DNA from: Caulobacter sp. RHG1 | Lineage (GTDB): Bacteria > Pseudomonadota > Alphaproteobacteria > Caulobacterales > Caulobacteraceae | DNA: 64,000 nt | Reading direction: 5' to 3' | Assembly: GCF_013181195.1 (NCBI RefSeq) | Contig: NZ_SMZP01000008.1 | Coordinates: 124,001-188,000 of the forward strand | Shown here: positions 7,588-15,013 of the stretch, piece after piece | How positions within the stretch are numbered: the first letter of the stretch is position 1 | Layout of the letters: every line of letters starts with the position of its first letter | The notes under the pieces: generated by a model | Told to the model about the DNA's origin: nothing | The model's database searches: none | Seen by the model: the letters and a program-made list of their open reading frames with translations, nothing else | Position numbers and translations under genes: made by a program

Positions 7588-7974
7588 ATGAAGAGGACCG
7601 TACTGGCCATCTGCGCACTGGCGCTCGCCGTCTCAGCCTGTGGCCGGACCGAGCCGGGCAAGCCCGAGAGCGGCATGATGACGGGCTTGCGGGCGATCTT
7701 CGCGTTCAAGGCCTGCACTGGCAAGCTGGAGGACCGCTTCGGCCTCAAGACGCTGGACGGCGTCAACTCCAACGACATGGATCCCGTCCCTACCGGCAAG
7801 CCGGGCGAGTGGGACGTCAAGTTCACCGCCGACGTCACCGAGAAGGAAAGCGGCCGGGTCACGCGCTACAAGGGCGTCTGCCATGTGCGCCGCGACAAGC
7901 CCACGACCCTGGACGCCGAGTTCGTCAAGGAGGTCCGCCCGGCCCACGACACCGTGCGACGGATCAATCCTTAG
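7588..7974 (+). CDS. small lipoprotein, 128 aa
   Basis: The product begins MKRTVLAICALALAVSACGR, a lipoprotein signal peptide with a lipobox LAVSAC ending at Cys18, so it should be lipid-modified and membrane-anchored. The mature part is about 110 residues, hydrophilic, with two further Cys residues (ACTGKLEDRFG and YKGVCHVRR) that could form a disulfide. The family is not recognised; it resembles short periplasmic proteins of Caulobacterales. The ATG at 7588 begins the lipoprotein signal, while an earlier in-frame ATG at 7546 would add a hydrophilic stretch before it. Confidence 0.7.
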   Translation: MKRTVLAICALALAVSACGRTEPGKPESGMMTGLRAIFAFKACTGKLEDRFGLKTLDGVNSNDMDPVPTGKPGEWDVKFTADVTEKESGRVTRYKGVCHVRRDKPTTLDAEFVKEVRPAHDTVRRINP

Positions 7975-8087
7975 AAGGCTTGGGGCCGTTGAGGGAGGTC
8001 CGGGGTTGAAATCCGTGCTAGGATTGCGAGATACGCCCTGAACATTTCCGATCGCCGCGCCTCGCGGCGGCGACGCCCGAGTAGAGC

Positions 8088-8918
8088 ATGACCTTGGACA
8101 ACACCCTCGAAATCGAAGCCGAAACCCGCACGGGGCAGATCAAGCTGCACAAGCCGGAAGACTTCGAGGGCATGCGCAAGGCCGGCAAGCTGGCTGCCGA
8201 GTGCCTGGACATGCTGATCCCGCACGTGCAGCCGGGCGTCTCTTCGGATCACCTGGATACGCTGGCCCGAGAGTTCATCCTCGACAACGGCGCCCTGCCC
8301 GCCTGCCTCTATTATCGCGGCTACCCCAAGACGGTCTGCATCTCGCGCAACCACGTGGTCTGCCACGGCATCCCGGGCGAGTGGACGCTGAAGGAAGGCG
8401 ACATCGTCAATATCGACGTCACCGCCATCGTCGACGGCTGGCATGGCGACACCTCGCGCATGTATGGCGTGGGCGAAGTGGGCCCGCGCGCCCGTCGCCT
8501 GGTCGAGATCACCTACGAAGGCATGAAGCGCGGCCTGGAGGCCGTGAAGCCGGGCGCCACGCTGGGCGACATCGGCCACGCCATCCAGAGCTACGTCGAG
8601 GCCCAGCGCTGCTCGGTGGTCCGCGACTTCTGCGGCCACGGCCTGGGCAAGGTGTTCCACGACGCCCCCAACATCCTGCACTTCGGCCGCCCCGGCCAGG
8701 GCGCGGTGCTGAAGCCGGGCATGTTCTTCACCGTCGAGCCGATGGTGAATCTGGGCAAGCCGGCCGTGAAGGTGCTGAACGACGGCTGGACCGCCGTGAC
8801 CCGCGACAAGTCGCTTTCGGCCCAGTGCGAGCACTCGATCGGCGTGACCGAAGACGGCTACGAGATCTTCACCGCCTCGCCCGCCGGCCTGTTCCAGCCG
8901 GCGATCCTGGGCGGCTGA
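8088..8918 (+). CDS. map: type I methionine aminopeptidase
   Basis: This cytosolic metalloenzyme removes the initiator methionine from nascent proteins. The 276-residue sequence contains all type I signature regions: VVCHGIPGEWTLKEGDIVNI in parts, the metal ligands in VNIDVTAIVDGWHGDTSRM (two Asp), CGHGLGKVFHDAPN (His), FTVEPMV (Glu) and CEHSIGVTEDG (Glu). An N-terminal extension of about 25 residues precedes the catalytic domain, as in alphaproteobacterial enzymes. A strong palindrome 12 bp after the stop is a likely terminator, and radC follows 104 bp later. Confidence 0.97.
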   Translation: MTLDNTLEIEAETRTGQIKLHKPEDFEGMRKAGKLAAECLDMLIPHVQPGVSSDHLDTLAREFILDNGALPACLYYRGYPKTVCISRNHVVCHGIPGEWTLKEGDIVNIDVTAIVDGWHGDTSRMYGVGEVGPRARRLVEITYEGMKRGLEAVKPGATLGDIGHAIQSYVEAQRCSVVRDFCGHGLGKVFHDAPNILHFGRPGQGAVLKPGMFFTVEPMVNLGKPAVKVLNDGWTAVTRDKSLSAQCEHSIGVTEDGYEIFTASPAGLFQPAILGG

Positions 8919-8930
8919 TCCTGGACTAGA

Positions 8931-8954
8931 CCCTCCCCCGCACGCGGGGGAGGG
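8931..8954 (+). terminator. GC-rich palindrome after map
   Basis: CCCTCCCCCG, a CACG loop, then CGGGGGAGGG forms a perfect 10-bp stem just after the map stop. There is no U-tract. The inner 22 bp (8932-8953) recur exactly at 62254-62275 inside the repeat in the GTA g14 gene, so this is also a member of a dispersed repeat family. Confidence 0.55.
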
Positions 8955-9022
8955 CCTACAGAACCCCTGGACAACCCTGACGCGATCACCTCACTATCCC
9001 TCGCCAGAGTTCGGGGGACGGC

Positions 9023-9793
9023 ATGGTCAGCGTCAAAGCCTTGGGCGTGTCCGATGCGACGCCGGTCGAGCCGGTCGTCGTCGCCCAACCCGCATCCGGC
9101 AAGCCCGTCCGCAAGTCCGCCCACGCCCATCACGCCGGCCATCGCGAACGCTTGCGCCAGCGGGCCAAGGCCGGCGGGTTCGTGGCCCTGCCCGACTATG
9201 AGCTGCTGGAGCTCTATCTCTTCCGCACCTACCCGCGCGGCGACGTCAAACCGCTGGCCAAGAGCCTGCTGACCCGGTTCGGCTCCCTGGGCGGCGTGCT
9301 GGGCGCGACGATCGAGGAGCTGGCCACCGTGCCCGGCGTCGGCGAGGGCGCGGCGATGGACATCAAGCTGCTGCACGAAGCCACGCTGCGGGCCGGCCGC
9401 GACAAGATCGTCAAAAGGCCGGTGATCAGCTCGTGGAGCGCCCTGCTCGGCTATGTCCGCGTGGCCCTGGCCAACGAGTCGCGCGAGCAGTTTCGCGTAC
9501 TTTTCCTGGACAAGAAAAACCAGCTGATCGCCGACGAGGTGATGAACCGCGGCACTGTCGACCACGCCCCGGTCTACCCGCGTGAGATCATGCGTCGGGC
9601 GCTGGAGCTGTCGTCCAGCAACCTGATCATCCTGCACAACCATCCTTCGGGCGATCCGACCCCGTCACGCCCCGACATCGACATGACCAAGCAGATCGTC
9701 GAGGCCGGAAAAGCCCTGAAGATCGCCGTCCATGACCATCTGGTGGTCGGCCGCGAGGGCGTGGCCAGCTTCAAGGCCCTGGGCCTGATGTGA
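9023..9793 (+). CDS. radC: RadC/JAB-domain DNA repair-associated protein
   Basis: The 256-residue protein has an N-terminal helical region with a helix-hairpin-helix-like segment (IEELATVPGVGEGAAMDIKL) and a C-terminal JAB/MPN domain. The metal motif in ILHNHPSGDPTPSRPDID supplies HxH-x7-S-xx-D. These are the defining features of RadC/YeeS. Despite the historic name, a DNA-repair role is doubtful. About 40 residues of Ala/Pro-rich sequence precede the conserved part, so the true start could be internal; the ATG at 9023 follows CGGGGGACGGC. The next gene starts 61 bp downstream. Confidence 0.92.
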   Translation: MVSVKALGVSDATPVEPVVVAQPASGKPVRKSAHAHHAGHRERLRQRAKAGGFVALPDYELLELYLFRTYPRGDVKPLAKSLLTRFGSLGGVLGATIEELATVPGVGEGAAMDIKLLHEATLRAGRDKIVKRPVISSWSALLGYVRVALANESREQFRVLFLDKKNQLIADEVMNRGTVDHAPVYPREIMRRALELSSSNLIILHNHPSGDPTPSRPDIDMTKQIVEAGKALKIAVHDHLVVGREGVASFKALGLM

Positions 9794-9854
9794 ACGCTTG
9801 ACGCCCCCCTCGCCAACGCTGAGCTTGGCGCCTCAAATCTGTTGGGGAGTCTCC

Positions 9855-11099
9855 ATGCGTCGCCTGCTCACCGTCCTGCTCGGCTCGGCCGCCTTGCTCG
9901 CGTCCGTCTCCGTGGCCCACGCCGCCGACAAGAAGGCCCCGGCCAAGCCTCCGGTGGTCTCCAAGACGATCAAGGCCCTGCATGACAGCTTCCTGATCCT
10001 GGACACCCACCTGGACACCCCGACCCACTTCGGCCGTCCGGGCTGGGCCATCACCGACCACCACGAGGTCGAGCACGACTTCAGCCAGGTCGACCTGCCC
10101 CGCATGAACGAGGGCGGCCTGGATGGCGGCTTCTTCGTCATCTACACCGGCCAAGGCGACCTGACGGCCAAGGGCTATGAGTACGCCCGCGACTACGCCC
10201 TGCACCGCGCCGTCGAGATCCGCGAGATGCTGGCGGCCAATCCCGGCCAGTTCGAAATCGCCCTGACCGCCGACGACGCCCGCCGCATCAACAAGGCCGG
10301 CAAGAAGTTCGCCTTTATCAGCATGGAAAACAGCTGGCCGCTGGGCGAAGACCTGACCCTGCTGGAGACCTTCTACAAGGAAGGCCTGCGGATGGCCGGC
10401 CCGGTCCACTTCCGCAACAACCAACTGGCCGACAGCTCGACTGATCCCAAGGGCAAGCTGTGGAACGGCTATTCGCAGCTAGGCGTGCGCTGGGTGGCCG
10501 AGGCCAACCGCCTGGGCATCGTCATCGACGTCAGCCACGCGTCGGACGATATCGTCGACCAGTCGCTGGCGCTGTCGAAGGCCCCGATCATCGCCTCGCA
10601 CTCGGGCCCGAAGGCGATCTACAACCACCCCCGCAACCTCGACGACGCGCGTATCAAGAAGATCGCCGACGCTGGCGGCGCGATCTGCATCAACTCAATC
10701 TACCTGACCGACAACACCCCCAGCCCCGAGCGCAAGGCGGCCTATGAAAAGCTGGGTCGGGGTCCGGACCTGAAGACGGCCTCCCCCGCCGAGGTCAAGG
10801 CCTATGCCGACAAGCGCGCGGCCGTGGACAAGGCCTATCCGGCTCCGCGCGGCGACTTCGACCTGTTCATGAAGAGCATGCTGCACGTGTTGAACGTGGC
10901 GGGTCCCAAGGGCGTCTGCGTCGGCGCCGACTGGGACGGCGGCGGCGGCATGGACGGCTTCGAGGACATCACCGACCTGCCCAAGATCACCGCGGCGCTG
11001 AAGACCGCCGGCTATAGCGACGCCGACATCGAGGGGATCTGGAGCGGGAACGTGCTGCGGATCGTGGCGGCCGCGCAGGCGGCGGCGGAGAAGAAGTAG
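9855..11099 (+). CDS. membrane dipeptidase, peptidase family M19, exported
   Basis: The 414-residue protein is a zinc dipeptidase of the M19 (renal dipeptidase) family. An N-terminal signal peptide (MRRLLTVLLGSAALLASVSV, AHA cleavage near residue 23) sends it to the periplasm. The catalytic HxD pair is in LDTHLDTP (His52, Asp54), and the glutamate bridging the metals lies in SMENSWPLG. Further metal/substrate residues lie in VIDVSHASDD and IIASHSGPKAI. The C-terminal GADWDGGGGMDGFED region is typical. GGGGAG precedes the ATG at 9855, supporting it over the earlier in-frame start at 9798. Confidence 0.93.
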   Translation: MRRLLTVLLGSAALLASVSVAHAADKKAPAKPPVVSKTIKALHDSFLILDTHLDTPTHFGRPGWAITDHHEVEHDFSQVDLPRMNEGGLDGGFFVIYTGQGDLTAKGYEYARDYALHRAVEIREMLAANPGQFEIALTADDARRINKAGKKFAFISMENSWPLGEDLTLLETFYKEGLRMAGPVHFRNNQLADSSTDPKGKLWNGYSQLGVRWVAEANRLGIVIDVSHASDDIVDQSLALSKAPIIASHSGPKAIYNHPRNLDDARIKKIADAGGAICINSIYLTDNTPSPERKAAYEKLGRGPDLKTASPAEVKAYADKRAAVDKAYPAPRGDFDLFMKSMLHVLNVAGPKGVCVGADWDGGGGMDGFEDITDLPKITAALKTAGYSDADIEGIWSGNVLRIVAAAQAAAEKK

Positions 11100-11113
11100 G
11101 GCGGGACACTCGC

Positions 11114-11149
11114 CCCCTCCGGGCCTGCGGCCCTCCGCCCCCGGAGGGG
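11114..11149. terminator. inverted repeat between convergent genes
   Basis: CCCCTCCGGG (11114-11123) and CCCGGAGGGG (11140-11149) form a 10-bp stem with a 16-base GC-rich spacer, between the convergent dipeptidase and msrQ genes. A second GC-rich palindromic stretch follows near 11170-11185. It may be a bidirectional terminator or a dispersed intergenic repeat; there is no U-tract. Confidence 0.4.
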
Positions 11150-11202
11150 AAGACGAAGCGCCGTCTGCCCCCTCCGGGGGCGGACGACCTCGCGCAGCGA
11201 GG

Positions 11203-11820
11203 TCAGGCGGGGGTCTGCTGAGCCCGCTTTCTAAGCTCCCAAACCCGCCAGCCCATCAGCGCCAAAAACACCGCGCCATAGACCAGCGGCGGCCGGTGGT
11301 CGGCCTTCACCAGCAGGTAGTAGTGGGCCACGCCCAGCGGCACGATCAGATAGATTAGCCAGTGCAGCCGCTGCCATGCCGCCCGCCCCATCCTGATCAC
11401 CCAGCCGTTGGTCGAGGTCACCGCCAGCGGGATCAGCAGCACGAAGGCCAGCATCCCCAGGGTAATGAACGGCCGCTTGAGGATGTCCTTCCACAGCTGG
11501 CCGAAGTCGAAGAACAGATCGATGCCGATGTAGCTGAAGAGATGCAGCGTGACATAGGCGAAGGCGAACAGCCCGATCGTCCGCCGGAAGCGCACCAGCC
11601 GGGGCTTGCGCAGGATCCGCGCCGCCGGGGTGATCACCAGGCCCACCAGCAGCAGCCGCAGGCCCCACACGCCCAGCTGGCGGATCAGGGTCTCGATCGG
11701 ATTGGCCCCGAGATCGCCCGAAAAGCCCCGCCAGGCCAGCCAGGCCAGGGGCGCGAAACAGGCCAGCCAGACGCCGGCGTAGACGGCGTTGTCCTGAGTC
11801 TTGGACAGACGTTTGCTCAC
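11203..11820 (-). CDS. msrQ: MsrQ, heme-binding membrane subunit of periplasmic methionine sulfoxide reductase
   Basis: The 205-residue integral membrane protein has about six helices (for example LGVWGLRLLLVGLVITPAAR, FAFAYVTLHLFSYIGIDLFF in parts, LHWLIYLIVPLGVAHYYLL). Conserved histidines in the second and later helices ligate b-type heme in this ferric-reductase-like family. MsrQ passes electrons from the respiratory chain to MsrP. It lies directly downstream of msrP on the same strand, as usual, with 160 bp between them that contain two inverted copies of an intergenic repeat. Confidence 0.93.
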   Translation of the reverse strand: MSKRLSKTQDNAVYAGVWLACFAPLAWLAWRGFSGDLGANPIETLIRQLGVWGLRLLLVGLVITPAARILRKPRLVRFRRTIGLFAFAYVTLHLFSYIGIDLFFDFGQLWKDILKRPFITLGMLAFVLLIPLAVTSTNGWVIRMGRAAWQRLHWLIYLIVPLGVAHYYLLVKADHRPPLVYGAVFLALMGWRVWELRKRAQQTPA

Positions 11821-11842
11821 GACGCCGCCTCCTCCCGATCCG

Positions 11843-11963
11843 TCTCCCCGGCGAACGCCGGGGCCCAGATCTCAAGGCGTTTGGGATGACGGGGGACACG
11901 CCGAGCCCCTAGAGCCCACCCCAGCATTCTTCCAGCTGGGTCCCGGCTTTCGCCGGGAAGGTC
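11843..11963. repeat. inverted pair of an intergenic repeat between msrP and msrQ
   Basis: Two related units face each other. At 11843-11870 the sequence reads CTCCCCGGCGAACGCCGGGG followed by CCCAGAT. At 11932-11963 it reads CCAGCTGGGTCCCGGCTTTC then GCCGGGAAGG. Each contains a short internal palindrome (CCCCGGCG / CGCCGGGG) and the outer CCCAG / CTGGG parts pair with each other. Such units look like the short intergenic repeats of Caulobacter-type genomes. Their position inside an operon may affect msrQ expression. Confidence 0.5.
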
Positions 11964-11980
11964 GGTTTCCAGGATGGCCA

Positions 11981-12898
11981 TCAGTAGAACCGCTTCAGGT
12001 CCATCCCGCGGTACAGGTCCGCCACCCACTCGCCGTAGCCGTTGAACGGCAGGGTCTCGCGGCGGCGGAATTCGCCCAAGCGGCGTTCGGTGGCCTGCGA
12101 CCAGCGCGGGTGATCCACGGCCGGATTGACGTTGGCGTAGAAGCCATACTCGCGCGGCGCCAGCTTGTTCCAGGCCGTGGCTGGCGGCTTTTCAGTCAGG
12201 GTGATGCGCACGATCGACTTGCCGCCCTTGAAGCCATACTTCCACGGCACGACCAGCCGCAGCGGCGCGCCGTTCTGGTTGGGCAGAACATCCCCGTAAA
12301 GTCCGACCGCCATCAGGGTCAGCGGGTGCATGGCCTCGTCGATGCGCAGGCCCTCGACATAGGGCCAGTCCAGGGTGTTCCAGCCCTGGCCCGGCATTTC
12401 CGATGGCCGCCGCACGGTCTCGAACGCCACGTACTTGGCCTTGGACGTCGGTTTCACCGAGGCCAGCAGGTCCTTCAGCGGAAATCCGACCCAGGGGATG
12501 ACCATCGACCAGCCCTCGACGCAGCGCATGCGGTAGATGCGCTCCTCCAGCTTGTTTCCGGCGATGAGGTCCTCAATGCCGACCGTGCGGGGGGCCTCGC
12601 AGGCGCCGTCGATGCGCACCGTCCAGGGACGCGGCTTGAACCGATCGGACTTCTCGGCCGGATCGCCCTTGTCGACGCCGAACTCATAGAAGTTGTTGTA
12701 GGTCGTGACGTCCTTGCGCGGTGTCGGCTTCTCCGTGGTCGAAAAGCCCTTCGTATAGGTCAGCGCCGCATTCGCCTGTCCCGCGAAACCCGCCAGGCCC
12801 AGGCCGGCCAACCCCGCCATCAAGGTCCGTCGCTGCAGATAGACGCCCGGATCGGTGACGTCGTTGTCGGTCAGATCGGGCGCGTGGCGGATGAGCAT
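11981..12898 (-). CDS. msrP: MsrP, molybdopterin catalytic subunit of periplasmic methionine sulfoxide reductase
   Basis: The 305-residue protein repairs oxidised methionines in periplasmic proteins. A twin-arginine signal is present (LQRRTLMAG, Arg23-Arg24, then a hydrophobic stretch and AxA site near residue 44), as expected for a folded molybdenum enzyme. The molybdenum-binding Cys126 is in RMRCVEGW, and later conserved features include VPWKYGFKGGKS. The N-terminal 20 residues before the twin arginines are slightly long but normal for MsrP. msrQ follows on the same strand. Confidence 0.95.
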   Translation of the reverse strand: MLIRHAPDLTDNDVTDPGVYLQRRTLMAGLAGLGLAGFAGQANAALTYTKGFSTTEKPTPRKDVTTYNNFYEFGVDKGDPAEKSDRFKPRPWTVRIDGACEAPRTVGIEDLIAGNKLEERIYRMRCVEGWSMVIPWVGFPLKDLLASVKPTSKAKYVAFETVRRPSEMPGQGWNTLDWPYVEGLRIDEAMHPLTLMAVGLYGDVLPNQNGAPLRLVVPWKYGFKGGKSIVRITLTEKPPATAWNKLAPREYGFYANVNPAVDHPRWSQATERRLGEFRRRETLPFNGYGEWVADLYRGMDLKRFY

Positions 12899-12901
12899 GA
12901 C

Positions 12902-13498
12902 TCAATCCTTCTCCTGCTGTTCGGCAAGATTGCGGCGCGGCGCATAAACCTTGGCCATGCCCTGGGCCAGCACCGCCCGCTCCTCCGGCGACAAGGTCGC
13001 GGCATAGGCGGCCAGAGCGGTCTCGACATTGGCCCGCGCCTGGCCGTCCAGCGCACGGGCGTTGGCCAGGCGACGGCTGACCTCGGTCGGGTCGAAGCCC
13101 GGGGCGCGCATGGCGGCCAAGGCGGCCTGACGCTCGGCGCGAGCCTGACGGGTGATCGGCTGGTTCTTCTGATTTGCGCCGCGCAGGGCCTGACGCAGGG
13201 CCTTGCGGCTCTCGGGCGACAGCGCGTCGCCGGCCCGCCACAGCGGCGCGCGGGGCGCGCGTTCCGGCTGAACCGCCGGCGGCTGGCGAACAACGACGGC
13301 CGGACGCTCGATCGGCGCCGAGGGCGAAGCAGCCGGCGGCGAAACATAGACCGTCGCCGGCTGAGCGGGCGGAGCTGGCGGCGCGACGGGCTTCTCGGCC
13401 AGGCGGACATAGGCCATGCCCGCCACCCCGCCGATCAGGAACACGTTGAGAGCCGCCGAGACGATCAGGCCGACCAGCAGCGGGCGAGACAGGCTCAT
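12902..13498 (-). CDS. periplasmic heavy-metal sensor/Spy-like protein
   Basis: The 198-residue protein has one N-terminal membrane anchor (PLLVGLIVSAALNVFLIGGV) and a Pro-rich linker of about 60 residues. A helical domain follows with LSPESRKALRQALRGANQK and a later LSPEERAVLAQGM, the paired LTPEQR-like pattern of the Spy/CpxP/CnrX family. Such proteins sense or buffer envelope stress or metals, sometimes as regulators of ECF sigma factors. The ATG at 13498 overlaps the stop of the upstream anti-sigma-like gene by 4 bp (ATGA), supporting this start and operon membership. Confidence 0.75.
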   Translation of the reverse strand: MSLSRPLLVGLIVSAALNVFLIGGVAGMAYVRLAEKPVAPPAPPAQPATVYVSPPAASPSAPIERPAVVVRQPPAVQPERAPRAPLWRAGDALSPESRKALRQALRGANQKNQPITRQARAERQAALAAMRAPGFDPTEVSRRLANARALDGQARANVETALAAYAATLSPEERAVLAQGMAKVYAPRRNLAEQQEKD

Positions 13499-13929
13499 AG
13501 GGCGGCGGGCTCCTCGAGAGCGTCCTGCAGGTCGGCGGTGAAGTCGACGGCGGTTACGGTTTCGGCCTGAGCCACGGCGGCCGGCGCGGGCTGAGCCTGA
13601 CCGCCAACCATCACCCCGACGCTGACCCCGGCGAAGGCTGCTGCCGACAGCCCCAGGGCCGCGCCCAGGCCGGCAATCCACCGGCGGGCGGTGTTGGCTG
13701 GCTGAGGCGCAGCGGCGATCAGACGGCCCAGCAGGGCGGCGTCGGGACGCTGGGCGGGGGCGAGGTCCAGCAGGCGGTCCAGACCAGCGGCTTCCGTCAA
13801 CACCGGCGACAGCCTTGCGGGCTCAGCGGCCAGCAAGGCGCGGGCGGCCTCGCGCTCGCCTTCCGGCCAGCGGGCGATCTCACCGCCATAGGCGGCGGCC
13901 AGGTCCTCGAAGCGTTCGAATGTCATCAT
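13495..13929 (-). CDS. single-pass membrane protein, probable anti-sigma factor
   Basis: The 144-residue protein has an N-terminal cytoplasmic helical region of about 75 residues (FERFEDLAAAYGGEIARWPE and so on), one membrane helix near residues 85-107 (IAGLGAALGLSAAAFAGVSV) and a short acidic periplasmic tail. It starts 4 bp after the end of the ECF sigma gene and overlaps the Spy-like gene. That layout matches transmembrane anti-sigma factors. It has no recognisable zinc HxxxCxxC motif, so the call rests on topology and position. Confidence 0.65.
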   Translation of the reverse strand: MMTFERFEDLAAAYGGEIARWPEGEREAARALLAAEPARLSPVLTEAAGLDRLLDLAPAQRPDAALLGRLIAAAPQPANTARRWIAGLGAALGLSAAAFAGVSVGVMVGGQAQPAPAAVAQAETVTAVDFTADLQDALEEPAAL

Positions 13930-13933
13930 CGTC

Positions 13934-14491
13934 TCAGTCCTCCCCCCGCAAGTCGGCCAGCGAAGCCTTCAAGGCCCGCCGTCCGCGCCCCAGCAATCCC
14001 TCCAGCGCCTCGACGCTGATCGCCATCACGGCCGCAGCCTCGATATTGCCCAGCCCCTGATGGTGACACAGCACGATGGCTTCGCGCTGCCGGTCGGGCA
14101 AAGCCGCAAGCGCCGCCTCGACCCGCTGGCTCAGATCTGAAGCCAGCAGGCCCGCGTCGGGCGCCGGCCCCGGATCGACCTGCTCGGGCGGCTGGTCGGT
14201 CGGCGTCTCGCGCCGTCTTCGCAGCCGGTCGTAGCAGAGGTTCAGAGCCACCCGGTGCAGCCAGGTGTCGAACCGCGCCGCGCCCGGCTTCCAGGCCCGC
14301 GCCTGCTTCCAGGCCCGCAGGAACGTCTCCTGCGCCACGTCCTCGGCCTCGCCGGGGTCGTTCAGCAGCCGCCGGGACAAGGCGAGAATGCGCGGCAGAC
14401 GTCGGTCCAGCAGGGTGCGAACAGCCGAGGCCTCGCCTCGTCCCACCCCCGCCAGCAAGGCTTCGTCGGGATCGTTCCCGTCCGTGGCCAA
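13934..14491 (-). CDS. ECF-type RNA polymerase sigma factor
   Basis: The 185-residue protein contains sigma region 2 (ILALSRRLLNDPGEAEDVAQ, then ETFLRAWKQ; residues about 33-62) and region 4 (ALAALPDRQREAIVLCHHQG, then an HTH ending RRALKASL; about 125-180), linked by a Pro-rich spacer. This is the minimal ECF arrangement. It is the first gene of a three-gene minus-strand operon with a membrane anti-sigma candidate and a Spy-like periplasmic protein. That suggests a response to envelope or metal stress. An EF-hand protein gene lies 26 bp upstream on the same strand and could be part of the same transcript. Confidence 0.92.
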   Translation of the reverse strand: MATDGNDPDEALLAGVGRGEASAVRTLLDRRLPRILALSRRLLNDPGEAEDVAQETFLRAWKQARAWKPGAARFDTWLHRVALNLCYDRLRRRRETPTDQPPEQVDPGPAPDAGLLASDLSQRVEAALAALPDRQREAIVLCHHQGLGNIEAAAVMAISVEALEGLLGRGRRALKASLADLRGED

Positions 14492-14517
14492 TCGTCAACC
14501 CGCCGCGCTCGCTCGTG

Positions 14518-14940
14518 TCAGATCCCGACCTTGGCCTTGCCGGACTTCGCCTGCAATTCCTCAAGCGTCAGGATGCCGTCATTGTTGGCGTCCATCCGCT
14601 TGTAGCGCCAGGCCAGCACGGCGTCGGCCTCGGTGCGCGACAGGAAGCCGTCCTTGTCGGTGTCGAAGCGCGCGAACATCCGCTCGCCCCGCTTGCCGGC
14701 CTTGGTCGCGGCGGCGTCCACCTTGGCGTTCTTCTGGCGGAAGGCCTCGAACTCCTCGCGCGAGATCTTGCCGTCCTTGTTGGTGTCCAGGCGAGCGAAC
14801 ATCTTGTCGCCGTTCGAGGCCTGGAACTGTTGCAGGGTCATGCCCTGGGGTTTTGCGCCGGCAGGCGCTTCGGTCTGCGCCAGGGCCGGGGCGGCCATGG
14901 CCAGGAGAGCGCCGGCGGCGATCAGGGTGCGTACGAACAT
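14518..14940 (-). CDS. exported EF-hand calcium-binding protein
   Basis: The 140-residue protein has a signal peptide (MFVRTLIAAGALLAMAAPAL, AQ cleavage near residue 21) and three EF-hand loops with well-placed acidic residues: DTNKDGKISREE (52-63), DTDKDGFLSRTE (93-104) and DANNDGILTLEE (117-128). It should bind calcium in the periplasm. No catalytic domain is attached. It is directly upstream of the ECF sigma gene on the same strand (26-bp gap), so it may be co-expressed with or controlled by that system. Confidence 0.9.
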   Translation of the reverse strand: MFVRTLIAAGALLAMAAPALAQTEAPAGAKPQGMTLQQFQASNGDKMFARLDTNKDGKISREEFEAFRQKNAKVDAAATKAGKRGERMFARFDTDKDGFLSRTEADAVLAWRYKRMDANNDGILTLEELQAKSGKAKVGI

Positions 14941-15013
14941 CAGTCAAAGGTCTCCAGAGAGATCGTCCCTGTGACCTTGAACGCGCGGAGCCCCCGATTC
15001 CGTCGCGCCTTTT

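Noticed and set aside
11801..13570. 589-codon plus-strand frame across msrP and the Spy-like gene
   Set aside because: It covers two unrelated well-supported minus-strand genes and an intergenic repeat, so it cannot be one gene.
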